DNA from: Thiosocius teredinicola
GTDB taxonomy: Bacteria > Pseudomonadota > Gammaproteobacteria > Chromatiales > Chromatiaceae
DNA length: 64,000 bases
Direction: 5' to 3'
Assembly (NCBI RefSeq): GCF_002009425.1
Contig: NZ_CP019936.1
Coordinates: 2,529,297 to 2,593,296, forward strand
The translations under genes and the position numbers were made by a program. This document shows positions 1 to 9,070 of the stretch, one piece after another (the first letter of the stretch is position 1; every line of letters starts with the position of its first letter). A model generated the notes under the pieces. That model saw only the letters and a list, made by a program, of their open reading frames with translations, had not been told where the DNA came from and did no database searches.

Positions 1-528
1 CAGGCAGAGATCGAGAAACGTCTGAGCGATTGGCTGGGTTTCGAGCGTTTCCTGTGGCTCGACCATGGCGATATCAGCGGCGACGACACCGACGGACACG
101 TCGATACCCTCGCCCGGTTCACAGATGAAGAAACCATCGTCTATGCGACCGCACCGCAAGGCGATGCCGACTACGCGGAACTGGCCGAGATGGCGGAACA
201 ACTCGCGGCATTCCGCACGCGCAACGGCAAACCCTACCATCTCCTGCCGCTACCTTTTCCCGGCGTGCACGTCGATGAAGACGGCCGTCGCTTGCCGGCG
301 ACTTATGCCAACTTTCTGTTCATCAACGGCGCCGTGTTGCTGCCCATCTACGGTGTCGATGCCGACCGCCAAGCGATCGAGGTCATGCGCGAAGCCTGTC
401 CGCAGCACGAGATCGTGCCCATCGACTGCCGCGCGATCATCGAACAGAATGGCAGCCTGCATTGCCTGACGATGCAGTTTCCGACACAGATCACGTTGCA
501 CAGCCAACCGGAGTTCGTTGCCGCATGA
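1..528 (+). CDS. aguA: Agmatine deiminase, C-terminal part (cut by window edge)
   Basis: The frame is open from base 1 and gives 175 residues, the C-terminal half of a porphyromonas-type peptidyl-arginine deiminase/agmatine deiminase. Visible family motifs are the HGDISGDDTDGHVD stretch (residues 23-36 of the fragment), which holds the catalytic His and Asp, and the C-terminal GSLHCLTMQ with the nucleophilic Cys. The enzyme hydrolyses agmatine to N-carbamoylputrescine and ammonia in the cytosol. Its stop codon overlaps the start of aguB in ATGA, so the two consecutive enzymes of the arginine-decarboxylase route to putrescine are translationally coupled. The start lies outside the window. Confidence 0.93.
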   Translation, partial: QAEIEKRLSDWLGFERFLWLDHGDISGDDTDGHVDTLARFTDEETIVYATAPQGDADYAELAEMAEQLAAFRTRNGKPYHLLPLPFPGVHVDEDGRRLPATYANFLFINGAVLLPIYGVDADRQAIEVMREACPQHEIVPIDCRAIIEQNGSLHCLTMQFPTQITLHSQPEFVAA

Positions 529-1412
529 GCCGATCCACGCTTCGCGTCGCCCTGCTTCAGCATGCAAACCAGGGTGACGCCGCCAGCAATCTCGACCTGA
601 TCGCTACCCGGATCGCCGAAGCGGCCGAACAAGGCGCGCAGCTGGTGCTGCTACAGGAACTGCACAACGGCGCCTATTTCTGCCAGACCGAAGATACCGC
701 CTGCTTCGATGATGCCGAGCCGATTCCCGGCCCGAGCACCCAGCGCCTCGGTGAGATCGCCAGGCAGCATCAGGTCGTGATCGTCGCCTCGCTGTTCGAG
801 CAACGCGCGGCGGGGCTGTACCACAACACCGCAGTCGTCTTGGAGAAAGACGGCACGCTCGCCGGCCGCTACCGCAAGATGCACATCCCGGACGACCCGG
901 GCTTTTACGAGAAGTTCTATTTCACGCCCGGCGACCTCGGCTTCACCCCCATCGACACCTCGGTCGGACGGCTCGGCGTGCTGGTCTGTTGGGACCAGTG
1001 GTACCCGGAGGCCGCCCGCTTGATGGCGCTGGCCGGCGCCGAGCTGCTGCTGTATCCGACTGCCATCGGCTGGGATATGCGTGACGACGGTGGTGAGCGC
1101 ATCCGCCAGCGCGACGCCTGGCTGACCATCCAGCGCTCGCATGCGGTGGCCAACGGCATCCCGGTACTGAGCTGCAACCGGGTGGGCTTCGAGACATCGC
1201 CGCAACAAGACGATCCGGGCATCCAGTTTTGGGGTAGCTCCTTCGTTGCCGGACCACAAGGCGAATGGCTGGCCCAGGCCGGCGAAACGGCGCAAACGCT
1301 GATCGTCGACGTCGACATGGCGCGCAGCGAATCGGTACGCCGAATCTGGCCATTTTTGCGCGATCGCCGGATCGACGCCTACGCGGATCTGACCAAGCGC
1401 TTCATCGACTGA
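525..1412 (+). CDS. aguB: N-carbamoylputrescine amidohydrolase
   Basis: A 295-residue nitrilase-superfamily enzyme that converts N-carbamoylputrescine to putrescine, CO2 and ammonia. The catalytic triad regions are visible: Glu in LVLLQELHNG, Lys in GRYRKMHIPDD and Cys in GVLVCWDQWYPEAAR. Length is normal for AguB. I chose the ATG that overlaps the aguA stop (ATGA) over an in-frame ATG 63 bases upstream, because the protein then begins MSRSTLRVALLQ, matching the usual beta-strand start of the family. Together with aguA it forms the agmatine branch of polyamine synthesis. Confidence 0.95.
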   Translation: MSRSTLRVALLQHANQGDAASNLDLIATRIAEAAEQGAQLVLLQELHNGAYFCQTEDTACFDDAEPIPGPSTQRLGEIARQHQVVIVASLFEQRAAGLYHNTAVVLEKDGTLAGRYRKMHIPDDPGFYEKFYFTPGDLGFTPIDTSVGRLGVLVCWDQWYPEAARLMALAGAELLLYPTAIGWDMRDDGGERIRQRDAWLTIQRSHAVANGIPVLSCNRVGFETSPQQDDPGIQFWGSSFVAGPQGEWLAQAGETAQTLIVDVDMARSESVRRIWPFLRDRRIDAYADLTKRFID

Positions 1413-1582
1413 AGACCTGCCGATCCAGCACGCAGCGTCGGCACGCGTGGGCAAAACGGGCCATTCTTCGACCGATTTGGCTGAGCGGATCGGCGCCGTG
1501 CCGGAATTTCACCAACGCGCCAACCGTTGATCCATTTCACCGGTTATTTATACTCCGCAGGTCACTGCATCAGGAGTTGCTA

Positions 1583-2704
1583 ATGAATGCCGCCGAGTCT
1601 GCCGGTACCACCGAGCTTCAACAGATGATGTTCTCCATCATCCAGCGCATCGCCACCGGGCCCGACCTGTCGAAAGATATCAGCCAGGAAGAGGCCCGCC
1701 TCGGCATGCAGGGCGTGCTCAACGGCGAGATCGACCCGGTACGCGCGGGCATCTTCCTGATTGCCTTGCGCATGAAACGCGAAACGCGCGATGAAAACCG
1801 CGGCGTGCTGCAGGCCATCCTCGATACGCGCAAGGTGGCGACTGCGCCGGTCAACGAGGTGGTCGACATCGCCGATCCCTACGACGGCTACAACCGCACG
1901 ATTCCGGCCTCGCCGTTTCTCGCGCCGCTGCTTGCCGAGTGCGGCATCCCAGCGTTCAGCCACGGCCTGAACGCGGTCGGTCCCAAGTACGGCGTTACCC
2001 ACCGCCACGTGCTGGCCGCCGCCGGCATCGATGTCGATCTCGATTCGAATACTGCCGCAGCGCGCCTCGGCGACCCGGCAATCGGTTGGGCCTATGTCGA
2101 CCAGGCCAACTATGCACCCGGCCTGCACGACCTGATCGAACTGCGCCAGCGCATGATCAAACGCTCGGTCATCACCACCGTCGAGGTACTGGCAAGCCCG
2201 ATCGTCGGTCGCCAGAAGACGCATTTCGTCACCGGCTATGTACACAAACCCTACCCGCCGGTGTATGCCGATCTCGCCCGCGTGGCCGGTTTCGATTCGG
2301 CGATCATCGTGCGCGGTGTCGAAGGCGGCGTGATCCCTTCACTGCGCCAGTCCGGCAAGTACTTCGCCTACACCGATGGCGGCGACGAGGTCGGCTATGA
2401 CATCGAACCGTCGATGCTCAACATCGAGCAGGAGAATCGCGCCGTACCGATTCCATCCGACGTACCGCAGACCGAAAAAGGCGAAGGCGCGATTGCGCTG
2501 ACCGACGTCGATGCCGCGGCGAAAAAGGCAGCCGACTATGGCGTGGCCGCATTGCAGGGCGAGAAAGGCCCGACCTACGACTCGCTCGTCTACAGCGGTG
2601 CCGTTGTACTGCAGCACCTGGGCAAGGCCGATTCGCTGGCCAATGCGGGTGAGCTGGTGCGTGCAGCGCTCGACAGCGGCAAGGCTGCGGCGCGGATCAA
2701 GTAA
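1583..2704 (+). CDS. TrpD2/YbiB-like phosphoribosyltransferase-family protein
   Basis: A 373-residue protein of the anthranilate phosphoribosyltransferase/thymidine phosphorylase (glycosyltransferase family 3) fold. It has the N-terminal helical domain (residues ~10-80) and the core domain. The GTGGD phosphate-binding loop of true TrpD is replaced by DPYDGYNRT (about residue 96), which argues against a tryptophan-biosynthetic role and for the TrpD2 (YbiB) group, some members of which bind nucleic acid. The SHGLNAVGPKYGVTH segment fits the family. The ATG follows GGAG with good spacing; longer frames upstream lack one. The Rieske gene begins 3 bases after the stop, so they are co-transcribed. 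The biological role is unknown. Confidence 0.8.
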   Translation: MNAAESAGTTELQQMMFSIIQRIATGPDLSKDISQEEARLGMQGVLNGEIDPVRAGIFLIALRMKRETRDENRGVLQAILDTRKVATAPVNEVVDIADPYDGYNRTIPASPFLAPLLAECGIPAFSHGLNAVGPKYGVTHRHVLAAAGIDVDLDSNTAAARLGDPAIGWAYVDQANYAPGLHDLIELRQRMIKRSVITTVEVLASPIVGRQKTHFVTGYVHKPYPPVYADLARVAGFDSAIIVRGVEGGVIPSLRQSGKYFAYTDGGDEVGYDIEPSMLNIEQENRAVPIPSDVPQTEKGEGAIALTDVDAAAKKAADYGVAALQGEKGPTYDSLVYSGAVVLQHLGKADSLANAGELVRAALDSGKAAARIK

Positions 2705-2707
2705 GGC

Positions 2708-3028
2708 ATGAGTAACGATTGGCAGCCGATCGCCGGCGCGGACGAACTGGCCGTCGGCCAGATGAAGGCCTTCGAACTCGAAGGCCGGCGGCTGTTGCTG
2801 GTGAATGCCGAAGGCCGCCTGCATGTGATCGATGAGATGTGCAGCCACGAGGACTACTCATTGGCCCTGGGCTGCATCAAGGGCTCGAAGATCAAGTGTT
2901 CATTGCACGGCAGTTACTTCGATCTGAACACCGGTGAGGCGCTGGATGAGCCGGCAGACGAGCCGATCTGCACCTATCCGGTCAAAGTCGAGGACGGCCA
3001 GGTCTGGACCCGCCTCGAGCGCGGCTGA
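2708..3028 (+). CDS. Rieske-type [2Fe-2S] ferredoxin
   Basis: A 106-residue single-domain Rieske ferredoxin. The two ligand boxes are clear: CSHEDYSL (Cys45, His47) and CSLHGSYF (Cys64, His67). There is no signal peptide, so it is a cytosolic electron carrier like the ferredoxin components of dioxygenases or NirD-like proteins. No oxygenase is next to it. It sits 3 bases behind the TrpD2-like gene, so the two are one unit. Whether the ferredoxin serves that protein or simply shares its transcript cannot be told from sequence. Confidence 0.9.
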   Translation: MSNDWQPIAGADELAVGQMKAFELEGRRLLLVNAEGRLHVIDEMCSHEDYSLALGCIKGSKIKCSLHGSYFDLNTGEALDEPADEPICTYPVKVEDGQVWTRLERG

Positions 3029-3040
3029 TCCGGCGCTACC

Positions 3041-3913
3041 TCAGAGTTCGTTCAACCACGCCGCTACCGCGTCGACCAGTTCGTCCTGGTGATCGACGTA
3101 GTAGTGGTCGCCGGGTACGACGATCTGCCTGCTCTTGTCGTTGCCACCCGCCTGGATCGCGGCAAGTCGATCCTTCGCCAGACGCTGCACCGCCGGGTAA
3201 TCGTGATCGCCGTACACATCGAGAATCGGTACCGACAGGCGATCCAGAGCAAACGGCTCTTGCATGGGTTGACCATAATCCGTTGCACCCATACCGATTC
3301 CGACAAACGCATCGAACTGGTCGGTTGCCGCTGTACCGCGGGTCAGCATCCAATGCTGCGCCATGTGCGAACCGCAACTGTGAGCCAACAGCACCACCTG
3401 CCCCGTTGATCTCTCGCGCGCTGCGGCGATCGCCGCCTCGATACGTGGCATCGCATCGGCGAATACCGGCAGGTAGTCGAAGTACTTCGCCTCTTTGTCC
3501 AACACCGGTAGCTGGATCGACAGCGTGTTCCACCCATGTTCGGTCAATCCGACGCGCAGCGGATGCACCACCGTCTGCCAGTCCGGGTGAAATCCACGGC
3601 CATGCAGCACGACGACCGTGCCACGCGCCGGCGTCTCGCTCGCCTCGGTGTAGATGGCCAGAAACGAGCGTCCGTACTTGGTTTCCAGGTCGAGCGGCTG
3701 ACCGTCGAGAATCGCGTCGCGGATCTCTGCATCCATGCGTTGCTCGCGCGCCCGGTCGGGTTCGGCCATCAGGGCGTCATCCGCACCGGCCTCGCCCGGC
3801 ATCAAAAACCCCATCGCGAGCACAGCCAGCAGCGGTCCCGCGAGAATCGTTCGCGCCGCCCTTTTATGCCATATCTGCCACGACTGCCGGATTTGCCTGT
3901 CAAAGTCTGTCAT
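3041..3913 (-). CDS. DUF3530-type alpha/beta hydrolase, membrane-anchored or exported
   Basis: A 290-residue alpha/beta-hydrolase. The N terminus has a hydrophobic segment at about residues 22-40 preceded by basic residues, so the protein is exported or anchored in the inner membrane. The oxyanion-hole strand is TVVVLHGRGFHP. The nucleophile elbow reads AHSCGS, a GHSxG variant. YGDHDYPA and the final GDHYY supply the acid and His. This pattern matches the DUF3530 family of gammaproteobacteria; the substrate is unknown. The gene is convergent with the Rieske gene and divergent from the 61-residue secreted protein. Confidence 0.75.
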   Translation of the reverse strand: MTDFDRQIRQSWQIWHKRAARTILAGPLLAVLAMGFLMPGEAGADDALMAEPDRAREQRMDAEIRDAILDGQPLDLETKYGRSFLAIYTEASETPARGTVVVLHGRGFHPDWQTVVHPLRVGLTEHGWNTLSIQLPVLDKEAKYFDYLPVFADAMPRIEAAIAAARERSTGQVVLLAHSCGSHMAQHWMLTRGTAATDQFDAFVGIGMGATDYGQPMQEPFALDRLSVPILDVYGDHDYPAVQRLAKDRLAAIQAGGNDKSRQIVVPGDHYYVDHQDELVDAVAAWLNEL

Positions 3914-4117
3914 ATGTCGCCATTTTTATGAGTAAATTCAGTAAATTAGCGTTAAATTAAGCCATAGGAAGTTTGCCGCTAATAGGCTATAGTACAGGCG
4001 TCATAAGCGATGCAGAGCTACTTGCCCAATAAAAAGTAGCGTGCACATCGCGCAGCGACGGGCCGAAAAGAGCCCGCACTGTGAAAAAGGGTAATACCAA
4101 AGGAGGAACAAGGTTTC

Positions 4118-4303
4118 ATGCGTTTTACGTTACTGCTGATGCTGGCGGTAGGCATCACGATGGTCTGGCAGTCGAATGCCATCGCATTCGGCATGAATGC
4201 CTGCGCGACCGATCGCGCTGTCTGGGCCGACGACAACAAGAACGATAAAGGCAAAGACGGAAAGGCCGGCGGCTCGGGCGAAGAAGAACCCGATTGCGAA
4301 TAA
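4118..4303 (+). CDS. Small secreted protein, 61 residues
   Basis: A short gene with a very strong Shine-Dalgarno (AAAGGAGGA, 11 bases before the ATG). The product has an N-terminal signal peptide (residues 1-22, cleaved near NAIA) followed by a Lys/Asp/Gly-rich hydrophilic tail with two Cys. The rhodanese gene follows after 78 bases on the same strand, so it may be the first gene of that unit. I do not recognise a family; low-complexity tails like this give no fold information. Confidence 0.6.
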   Translation: MRFTLLLMLAVGITMVWQSNAIAFGMNACATDRAVWADDNKNDKGKDGKAGGSGEEEPDCE

Positions 4304-4381
4304 ACGCCGACAGCCACATCGACAACCGCTAGCCTATAACAACAATCTGACCAGCCGAATCCCATGGGAGATAACCGCGAA

Positions 4382-5038
4382 ATGAAATTGAGCAAACTGT
4401 TTTCTGTGTCCACCACGCTCCTGAGCGTCATTCTCAGCGCAAACGTCATGGCCGATGACCTGGCCGTCGGCATCACCCGCTCGATGCAGAAATTCGAAGG
4501 TACCGTCAACGGTGAGAAAGTCACCATCATGCGCAACCAGGACCAGAAGGCCACGGTGAATCCGGCATTTGCCAAAACCTCGCGCGCCTGCCCGCCTTTC
4601 TGCATCCAACCTTCACAACTCGCACCGGGTGTTGAAACCATCGGTGAGCTGGAAGTGATCGAGTACGTGAAGAAGATGTCCGAAGGCGATGACAGCATCC
4701 TGTTGATCGACTCGCGTACGTCCGACTGGGTGGCCAAAGGCACCATCCCAGGCGCCGTCAATCTGCCCTGGACCAAACTGAATCCGTCGAAGGGCGCCGA
4801 CCCGATCTCGATCGCCGAGATCCTTACCCAGCAATTCGGTGCAAAAGAGCTCGAAGGCCTGTGGGACTTCAGCGACGCCAAGACGCTGGTGATGTTCTGT
4901 AACGGTATGTGGTGTGGCCAATCGCCGCAGAACATCAAAACGCTGCTGCGTTTCGGTTACCCGGCTGACAAGCTGAAGTGGTACCGCGGCGGTATGCAGG
5001 ACTGGGAAGTCCTCGGACTGAGTACCGTCAAACCCTGA
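4382..5038 (+). CDS. Periplasmic rhodanese-domain protein
   Basis: A 218-residue protein with a signal peptide ending at ANVMA (about residue 25) and a C-terminal rhodanese domain (residues ~90-210). The domain shows LLIDSRTSDWVAKGTIPGA, the CDC25/rhodanese entry motif, and an active-site loop CNGMWCGQS whose first Cys is the predicted persulfide-carrying nucleophile. A second Cys in the loop is unusual. A CPPFC pair lies before the domain. I chose the ATG before KLSK because it follows GGGAGAT and starts a proper signal sequence; the upstream in-frame ATG would add six residues. It is probably a periplasmic sulfurtransferase or sulfur carrier. Confidence 0.85.
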   Translation: MKLSKLFSVSTTLLSVILSANVMADDLAVGITRSMQKFEGTVNGEKVTIMRNQDQKATVNPAFAKTSRACPPFCIQPSQLAPGVETIGELEVIEYVKKMSEGDDSILLIDSRTSDWVAKGTIPGAVNLPWTKLNPSKGADPISIAEILTQQFGAKELEGLWDFSDAKTLVMFCNGMWCGQSPQNIKTLLRFGYPADKLKWYRGGMQDWEVLGLSTVKP

Positions 5039-5108
5039 TTCCGGTCGGGTTCACATTGCCCCGAGCGATATGAGCCCGCGGAAAAGTATCATCCTCGTGC
5101 GATATTCA

Positions 5109-5136
5109 GGCGGCCAATGCGGTCGCCGTTTTTTTT
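5109..5136 (+). terminator. Rho-independent terminator after the rhodanese gene
   Basis: A seven-pair stem (GGCGGCC / GGTCGCC, one G-U pair) with a five-base loop is followed by a run of eight T. It lies 70 bases after the rhodanese stop and in front of the convergent regulator. Confidence 0.8.
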
Positions 5137-5155
5137 GCGCTGAACAGATAGCCGA

Positions 5156-6472
5156 TCAGTCTTCGCGCAGCGTTTTCAGGTAGCGATACAGCGTTCGCTC
5201 ACTCATGCCCAGGCGCTGCGCGGCTTTGGCACGGTGGCCGCGACATTCGCGCAACACGGCGACCATCTCGGCCTTACCCGGGCGGTAACCGCGTCGCATC
5301 AGCAGGCGATCATCGGACGGCGTCGTCTCTTGCGGCGGTTCGACATCGCTCGTGCCGAACAGGTCACGGTCGAACACCAGGTGTTGCGTGCCGAGCGGCT
5401 CGCCAGCAGCATAAATGATCGCGCGCTCTATCACGTTGCGCAGCTCGCGCACGTTGCCCGGATAGTCGTAACCCATCAGGTGCGCAACGACCTCGGCAGA
5501 CAACGGCAACTGCTGCACGCCGGAATCGAGTTGACGCAGGAAGAACTCGGCGAGCAGCGGCACGTCCTCGATATGGTGTCGCAAGGCGGGAATACGCACT
5601 GGAAACGCCGTCAAACGATAGTACAAGTCTTTACGCAGCTTGCCTTCGCCCACCAGATCACCCGGATCGCGATTGCTGGCGACCACCACGCGCACATCGA
5701 CCGAGCGGTAGCTGTCGCTGCCGACCGGCTTGATCTCGCCACGCTCCAACACACCCAGCAATCGGTTCTGCAGCGTAATCGGCAGCTCGCCGATCTCATC
5801 GATGAACAGGGTGCCACCGTCGGCCTGACCGAAGAATCCCAATGAACCATCGTGCTGATTGCCGAACAGCTCCGCTTCTGTCTTTTCAGGACTCAGCGTG
5901 GCGCAATCGACGGTCAAAAAAGGCCCGCAACAACGGTTCGAGGCCTGATGAAGATACTGTGCCGTGCAGTCTTTGCCGCTGCCGCTCTCACCGAGCAACA
6001 GAACCGTGGTCGGTGTCGCTGCAACCCGCTCCAGCTGTGCGCGCAATTCGGCAATGGCGCGCGATTTGCCCACCAGCAGTTCGGTATCGTTCGCTTCACC
6101 CAGCGCAGTGAACATCTGCGCGACGTACTGCAGTTCGCCATCGTCATCAAAGATCGGACTGGTCGTCACCTGGACCCGCAATACCTCGCCGTCACCCGGC
6201 TGGTGTTGCTCGATTGCCCGCATCCGTTCGCCGCTGCGCAGCACGTGCTCAACAATACAGGGACCGGCATCGCCATCGCTCGACGTCTCGAGACGACACG
6301 ACACCGCACGGCAATCACGGCCGACGACGCCTTGCGCCTGCGTATCGTAGGTTTCGACGAACGCGCGATTGGCCGCCACGATCCGGTAGTCGGTGCCAAC
6401 CAGCAGGTAGGGATCGGCAAAGCTGTCGATTATCTGCTGGCAACTCGGCGTATTGTCGCGGTGATGGCTCAA
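5156..6472 (-). CDS. PAS-AAA+-Fis regulator of the NtrC type lacking the GAFTGA loop
   Basis: A 438-residue transcriptional regulator with an N-terminal PAS domain (residues ~12-125), an AAA+ domain with Walker A GESGSGKD (161-168) and Walker [11 protein letters not shown] (221-230), and a C-terminal Fis-type helix-turn-helix ([17 protein letters not shown]). The segment that normally carries GAFTGA, the loop contacting sigma-54, is shortened and reads [17 protein letters not shown]. By analogy with TyrR- or HupR-like proteins it may act without sigma-54. The PAS contains several Cys ([13 protein letters not shown]) that could bind a cofactor. It is divergent from the DsrE-like gene and may control it. 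Confidence 0.85.
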   Translation of the reverse strand: MSHHRDNTPSCQQIIDSFADPYLLVGTDYRIVAANRAFVETYDTQAQGVVGRDCRAVSCRLETSSDGDAGPCIVEHVLRSGERMRAIEQHQPGDGEVLRVQVTTSPIFDDDGELQYVAQMFTALGEANDTELLVGKSRAIAELRAQLERVAATPTTVLLLGESGSGKDCTAQYLHQASNRCCGPFLTVDCATLSPEKTEAELFGNQHDGSLGFFGQADGGTLFIDEIGELPITLQNRLLGVLERGEIKPVGSDSYRSVDVRVVVASNRDPGDLVGEGKLRKDLYYRLTAFPVRIPALRHHIEDVPLLAEFFLRQLDSGVQQLPLSAEVVAHLMGYDYPGNVRELRNVIERAIIYAAGEPLGTQHLVFDRDLFGTSDVEPPQETTPSDDRLLMRRGYRPGKAEMVAVLRECRGHRAKAAQRLGMSERTLYRYLKTLRED

Positions 6473-6575
6473 TCAAGCGCTCCCAGTGTTCTGGTCCCTA
6501 TTCTGTCGATAACCATACACCTGTCAACGAGGCGACTACACTTGATGGCAGGCGCAAATCAAAAGAGACCGCACC

Positions 6576-7079
6576 ATGACCAGGTCGTATGCGTTTGCCG
6601 GCTTGTTGCTGTTGTCACCGATGTCCGTCGATAGCGCACAACCGGTCTTTCCCGAATATGGCGACCCCAAGGTCGTCTTCGATTTCTTCTTTGCCGATCC
6701 ACGGCATATCAGCAACGGCTTGCATTGGATTCGGTCTTATATGAATCCACTGCTCGAAGAGCCTTACGACCTCGCGCCCGAGTTCCTCGACATTGTCGTG
6801 GTCATTCACGGCACCGAGATCGTGACGCTGGCCAAACACAATTACGAAAAGTACCGGGATAGCGTAGAACGCATGCGCTATTACGCAAGTCTGGGGGTGA
6901 AGTTCCGCGTCTGCGGGATCGCCGCGAACGACTACGACTACGATGCCGAAACCTTCTACGACTTCGTCGACATTGTGCCGTCTGCGATGGTCGAGGTCGC
7001 CTATTGGCAGCAGCGCGGTTACGGGCTGGTCATTCCGCAGATGCACGAAAAGCGCTACACCACCGACGAGATTCGCTGA
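6576..7079 (+). CDS. DsrE-family protein with signal peptide
   Basis: A 167-residue protein with a short signal sequence (cleavage near VDSA, residues 18-21) followed by a DsrE/DsrF-like fold. Family-like features are IVVVIHGTEIVTL, the central region with a Cys (KFRVCGIAANDYD) and the C-terminal hydrophobic strand GYGLVIPQ. Cytosolic DsrE proteins relay sulfane sulfur through a conserved Cys; here the single Cys could play that part in the periplasm, which is inference. The gene is divergent from the PAS-AAA+ regulator, 103 bases apart, suggesting a regulator-target pair. Confidence 0.75.
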   Translation: MTRSYAFAGLLLLSPMSVDSAQPVFPEYGDPKVVFDFFFADPRHISNGLHWIRSYMNPLLEEPYDLAPEFLDIVVVIHGTEIVTLAKHNYEKYRDSVERMRYYASLGVKFRVCGIAANDYDYDAETFYDFVDIVPSAMVEVAYWQQRGYGLVIPQMHEKRYTTDEIR

Positions 7080-7097
7080 ATCGCCGAGGACGGCCGG

Positions 7098-8279
7098 TCA
7101 GAAATAGCGGGTGAGCTTGACCTCGACGTAGTCGTCCTGGCGCAGGCTGTAGGTCGGGTCTTCTGCATCGACGTGGCTCCACAGGCGTGCCTGTACACCG
7201 AGTTTCCAATCGTTGCCGAACCGGCGGCTCGCTTCGAGGTTGAAGAAGCGTGAGCCGTTGTTCCAGTCGCTGACCACACCGGTCAGCACTTCGGTGCCGT
7301 CGACATCGTTGGCGACCCAGCGCAGACCGAGAAACAAATCCCGGTTGAACGGTGTGGTCGCCTCGTCGCCGCGTTCGTCCCACATCACCTCGGCCAATAC
7401 GCCCAGGTCGCTGGCGCCTTCCCACAGGCCGTAGAAGGTGTATTCAAATCCGCCGGTAAATGCAGAGAACGATGGCCCCTGCCCCTTGCGGTGCAATGCC
7501 TCGAACTTCCACAGCCAGTCGCCGACGGCGCCCTGCAGATCGATGCTTGCTTGATGGATGATCTCATAGCGCGGAATCAGCACCAGCTCACCGTCGTCGA
7601 TACCGGGAACCAAGGTGGGTTCACGTCCGGTGCCGTGAAAATAGGCGACGCCCACATCCCAGTCGCCGAGGTAGCGTGACCAACGCACCGCAACGTCGGG
7701 GTAGTATTCTTCGCGATCGTTTTCGTACTCGGTCAGGTCATGCTCAATGCGTGGTTGGGTGCGTGGCCGGCCATCCACCGATGGATAGCGGCGTTCACGA
7801 AACAGCGGCATGAAAAACACGTCCAGCGTTCCCCAGTCACGCTCCAGTGATACCTTGAGCATCGGCTGACCGAGCTTCTGTTCGCCGTCCGGGTTTTCGA
7901 GGACGTCCGTCTGGTTGATGATATCGACCAGGTGATAGACCTCGGTCACGCCCCAGAACACCTTGTTGACGCCCGCTCGAAACTCGAAACCGTCGTCATG
8001 GAAGATCCACACCGCTTCGCGCAGATCGATGTGTGTGCGTTCGTCATCGTGCTGGTCGAGTCGGCCGAATGGCTTGAAGGTGAAGCTCTGGCGCCCATCA
8101 TCCCAGGTGGTGTAGTACTCAACCTCGCCGCTGAGCGAGAGATTGCCTTCCTGCTGGCGATCATCGAGCGGCGATTGGGTAAACAGCCTGCCTTCGAGCG
8201 CCACCTCGCCTCTCACATCGGCATAGGCCGGCGCCATGCCACAGGCGAGTACCGCCACCAGCACCCTCATCCACCGCAT
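7098..8279 (-). CDS. Outer-membrane beta-barrel protein of an RND/LolA-like cluster
   Basis: A 393-residue protein with a signal peptide (MRWMRVLVAVLACGMAPAYA). It has alternating hydrophobic/polar strands, abundant Trp/Tyr/Asp and a terminal Phe (KLTRYF), the hallmark of BAM-inserted barrels. The start codon lies two bases after the stop of the LolA-like gene, so the two are translationally linked; a longer frame runs back through that gene but has no signal sequence. Barrels of this type recur with RND exporters and LolA-like proteins. Cargo is unknown. Confidence 0.75.
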   Translation of the reverse strand: MRWMRVLVAVLACGMAPAYADVRGEVALEGRLFTQSPLDDRQQEGNLSLSGEVEYYTTWDDGRQSFTFKPFGRLDQHDDERTHIDLREAVWIFHDDGFEFRAGVNKVFWGVTEVYHLVDIINQTDVLENPDGEQKLGQPMLKVSLERDWGTLDVFFMPLFRERRYPSVDGRPRTQPRIEHDLTEYENDREEYYPDVAVRWSRYLGDWDVGVAYFHGTGREPTLVPGIDDGELVLIPRYEIIHQASIDLQGAVGDWLWKFEALHRKGQGPSFSAFTGGFEYTFYGLWEGASDLGVLAEVMWDERGDEATTPFNRDLFLGLRWVANDVDGTEVLTGVVSDWNNGSRFFNLEASRRFGNDWKLGVQARLWSHVDAEDPTYSLRQDDYVEVKLTRYF

Positions 8280-8281
8280 GG

Positions 8282-9070
8282 CTACTTGGCGCGCTTCAGG
8301 CTGTTTGTCGTGAAATCGGAATCTTCCAGGCCGACACGAAAATCGTACTGCTTCCACGTCAGCAAAGTGCTCTTGCCGGTCTGGTGGTTCTCCATGAACA
8401 TCTCGCGGGCCCGCCAGTACTGGTCGAGATATTGTTGATAGCCTTTGAACATCAGGGTCTTCAACAGGCTGTTCTTGCGGTCGTAGAACTCGATCTTCAT
8501 CGGCCGGTACTCCGCCTTGTCGATCCATACCAACTGGCGCGTGTAGCCCGAATTCTCGTCGACCGGATCGCGTTCGAGCAGGAACATGGCTTCGCCGTCG
8601 AGCTCGTCGTCCTTGATGAAGCGATAGGTGTATTTCTCCACCTCCTGCGACGCCAGGTCTTCGTACGCAAACTCGCTACCCATGAACGGCCCCGACTTGT
8701 TGCGCGACGAGATTCGCTTAACGCGCTTGAGCGCCGGCAGGTAGAGCCACTGATCGTCGGGCTCGACCTTGTGCGAGAACGTCAACAGCGCCGTACCCTG
8801 CACGTCGCGCGGTTGGTCGAAGATGATCATCGTCTTGTCGCCGTCGTCGTCGACCTCAAGCGAGTTCGTGCGCATGTGCCGCAAGCTTTCCTCGCCCTGC
8901 TTGTTGCGCAACAACATCGTCAACTCAGCCTTGAAATCATGGTAGCCGGTGTCGCGCCGGTCGGCCTCCTGTGCGATTTCCAGGCCCTTGTCGGCGGCCT
9001 CGTCGGCCAGCGCCGGCAACGCCAGCGCCGTGGTCAGGCTAAGTGCGAGCAACAGCGGGCGCACCTTCAT
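8282..9070 (-). CDS. Outer membrane lipoprotein-sorting-like protein (LolA-like)
   Basis: A 262-residue periplasmic protein with a signal peptide (cleaved at ALADEA). The remainder fits the LolA-like fold seen beside RND/MMPL exporters: ADRRDTGYHDFKAELTM, MIIFDQPRDVQGTALLTF, DDQWLYLPALKRVKRIS and SEFAYEDLASQEVEKY. Such proteins are thought to ferry a lipid or lipoprotein between membranes. The start was set by GGAGGT seven bases before this ATG. The gene overlaps the 3' end of the RND gene by 32 bases, and its ribosome-binding site lies inside that gene. Confidence 0.85.
   Translation of the reverse strand: MKVRPLLLALSLTTALALPALADEAADKGLEIAQEADRRDTGYHDFKAELTMLLRNKQGEESLRHMRTNSLEVDDDGDKTMIIFDQPRDVQGTALLTFSHKVEPDDQWLYLPALKRVKRISSRNKSGPFMGSEFAYEDLASQEVEKYTYRFIKDDELDGEAMFLLERDPVDENSGYTRQLVWIDKAEYRPMKIEFYDRKNSLLKTLMFKGYQQYLDQYWRAREMFMENHQTGKSTLLTWKQYDFRVGLEDSDFTTNSLKRAK

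Noticed and set aside
7098-8528. 476-codon extended frame of the outer-membrane barrel gene
   Set aside because: The first 83 codons overlap the LolA-like gene and have no export signal. The ATG at 8279 starts a proper signal peptide.
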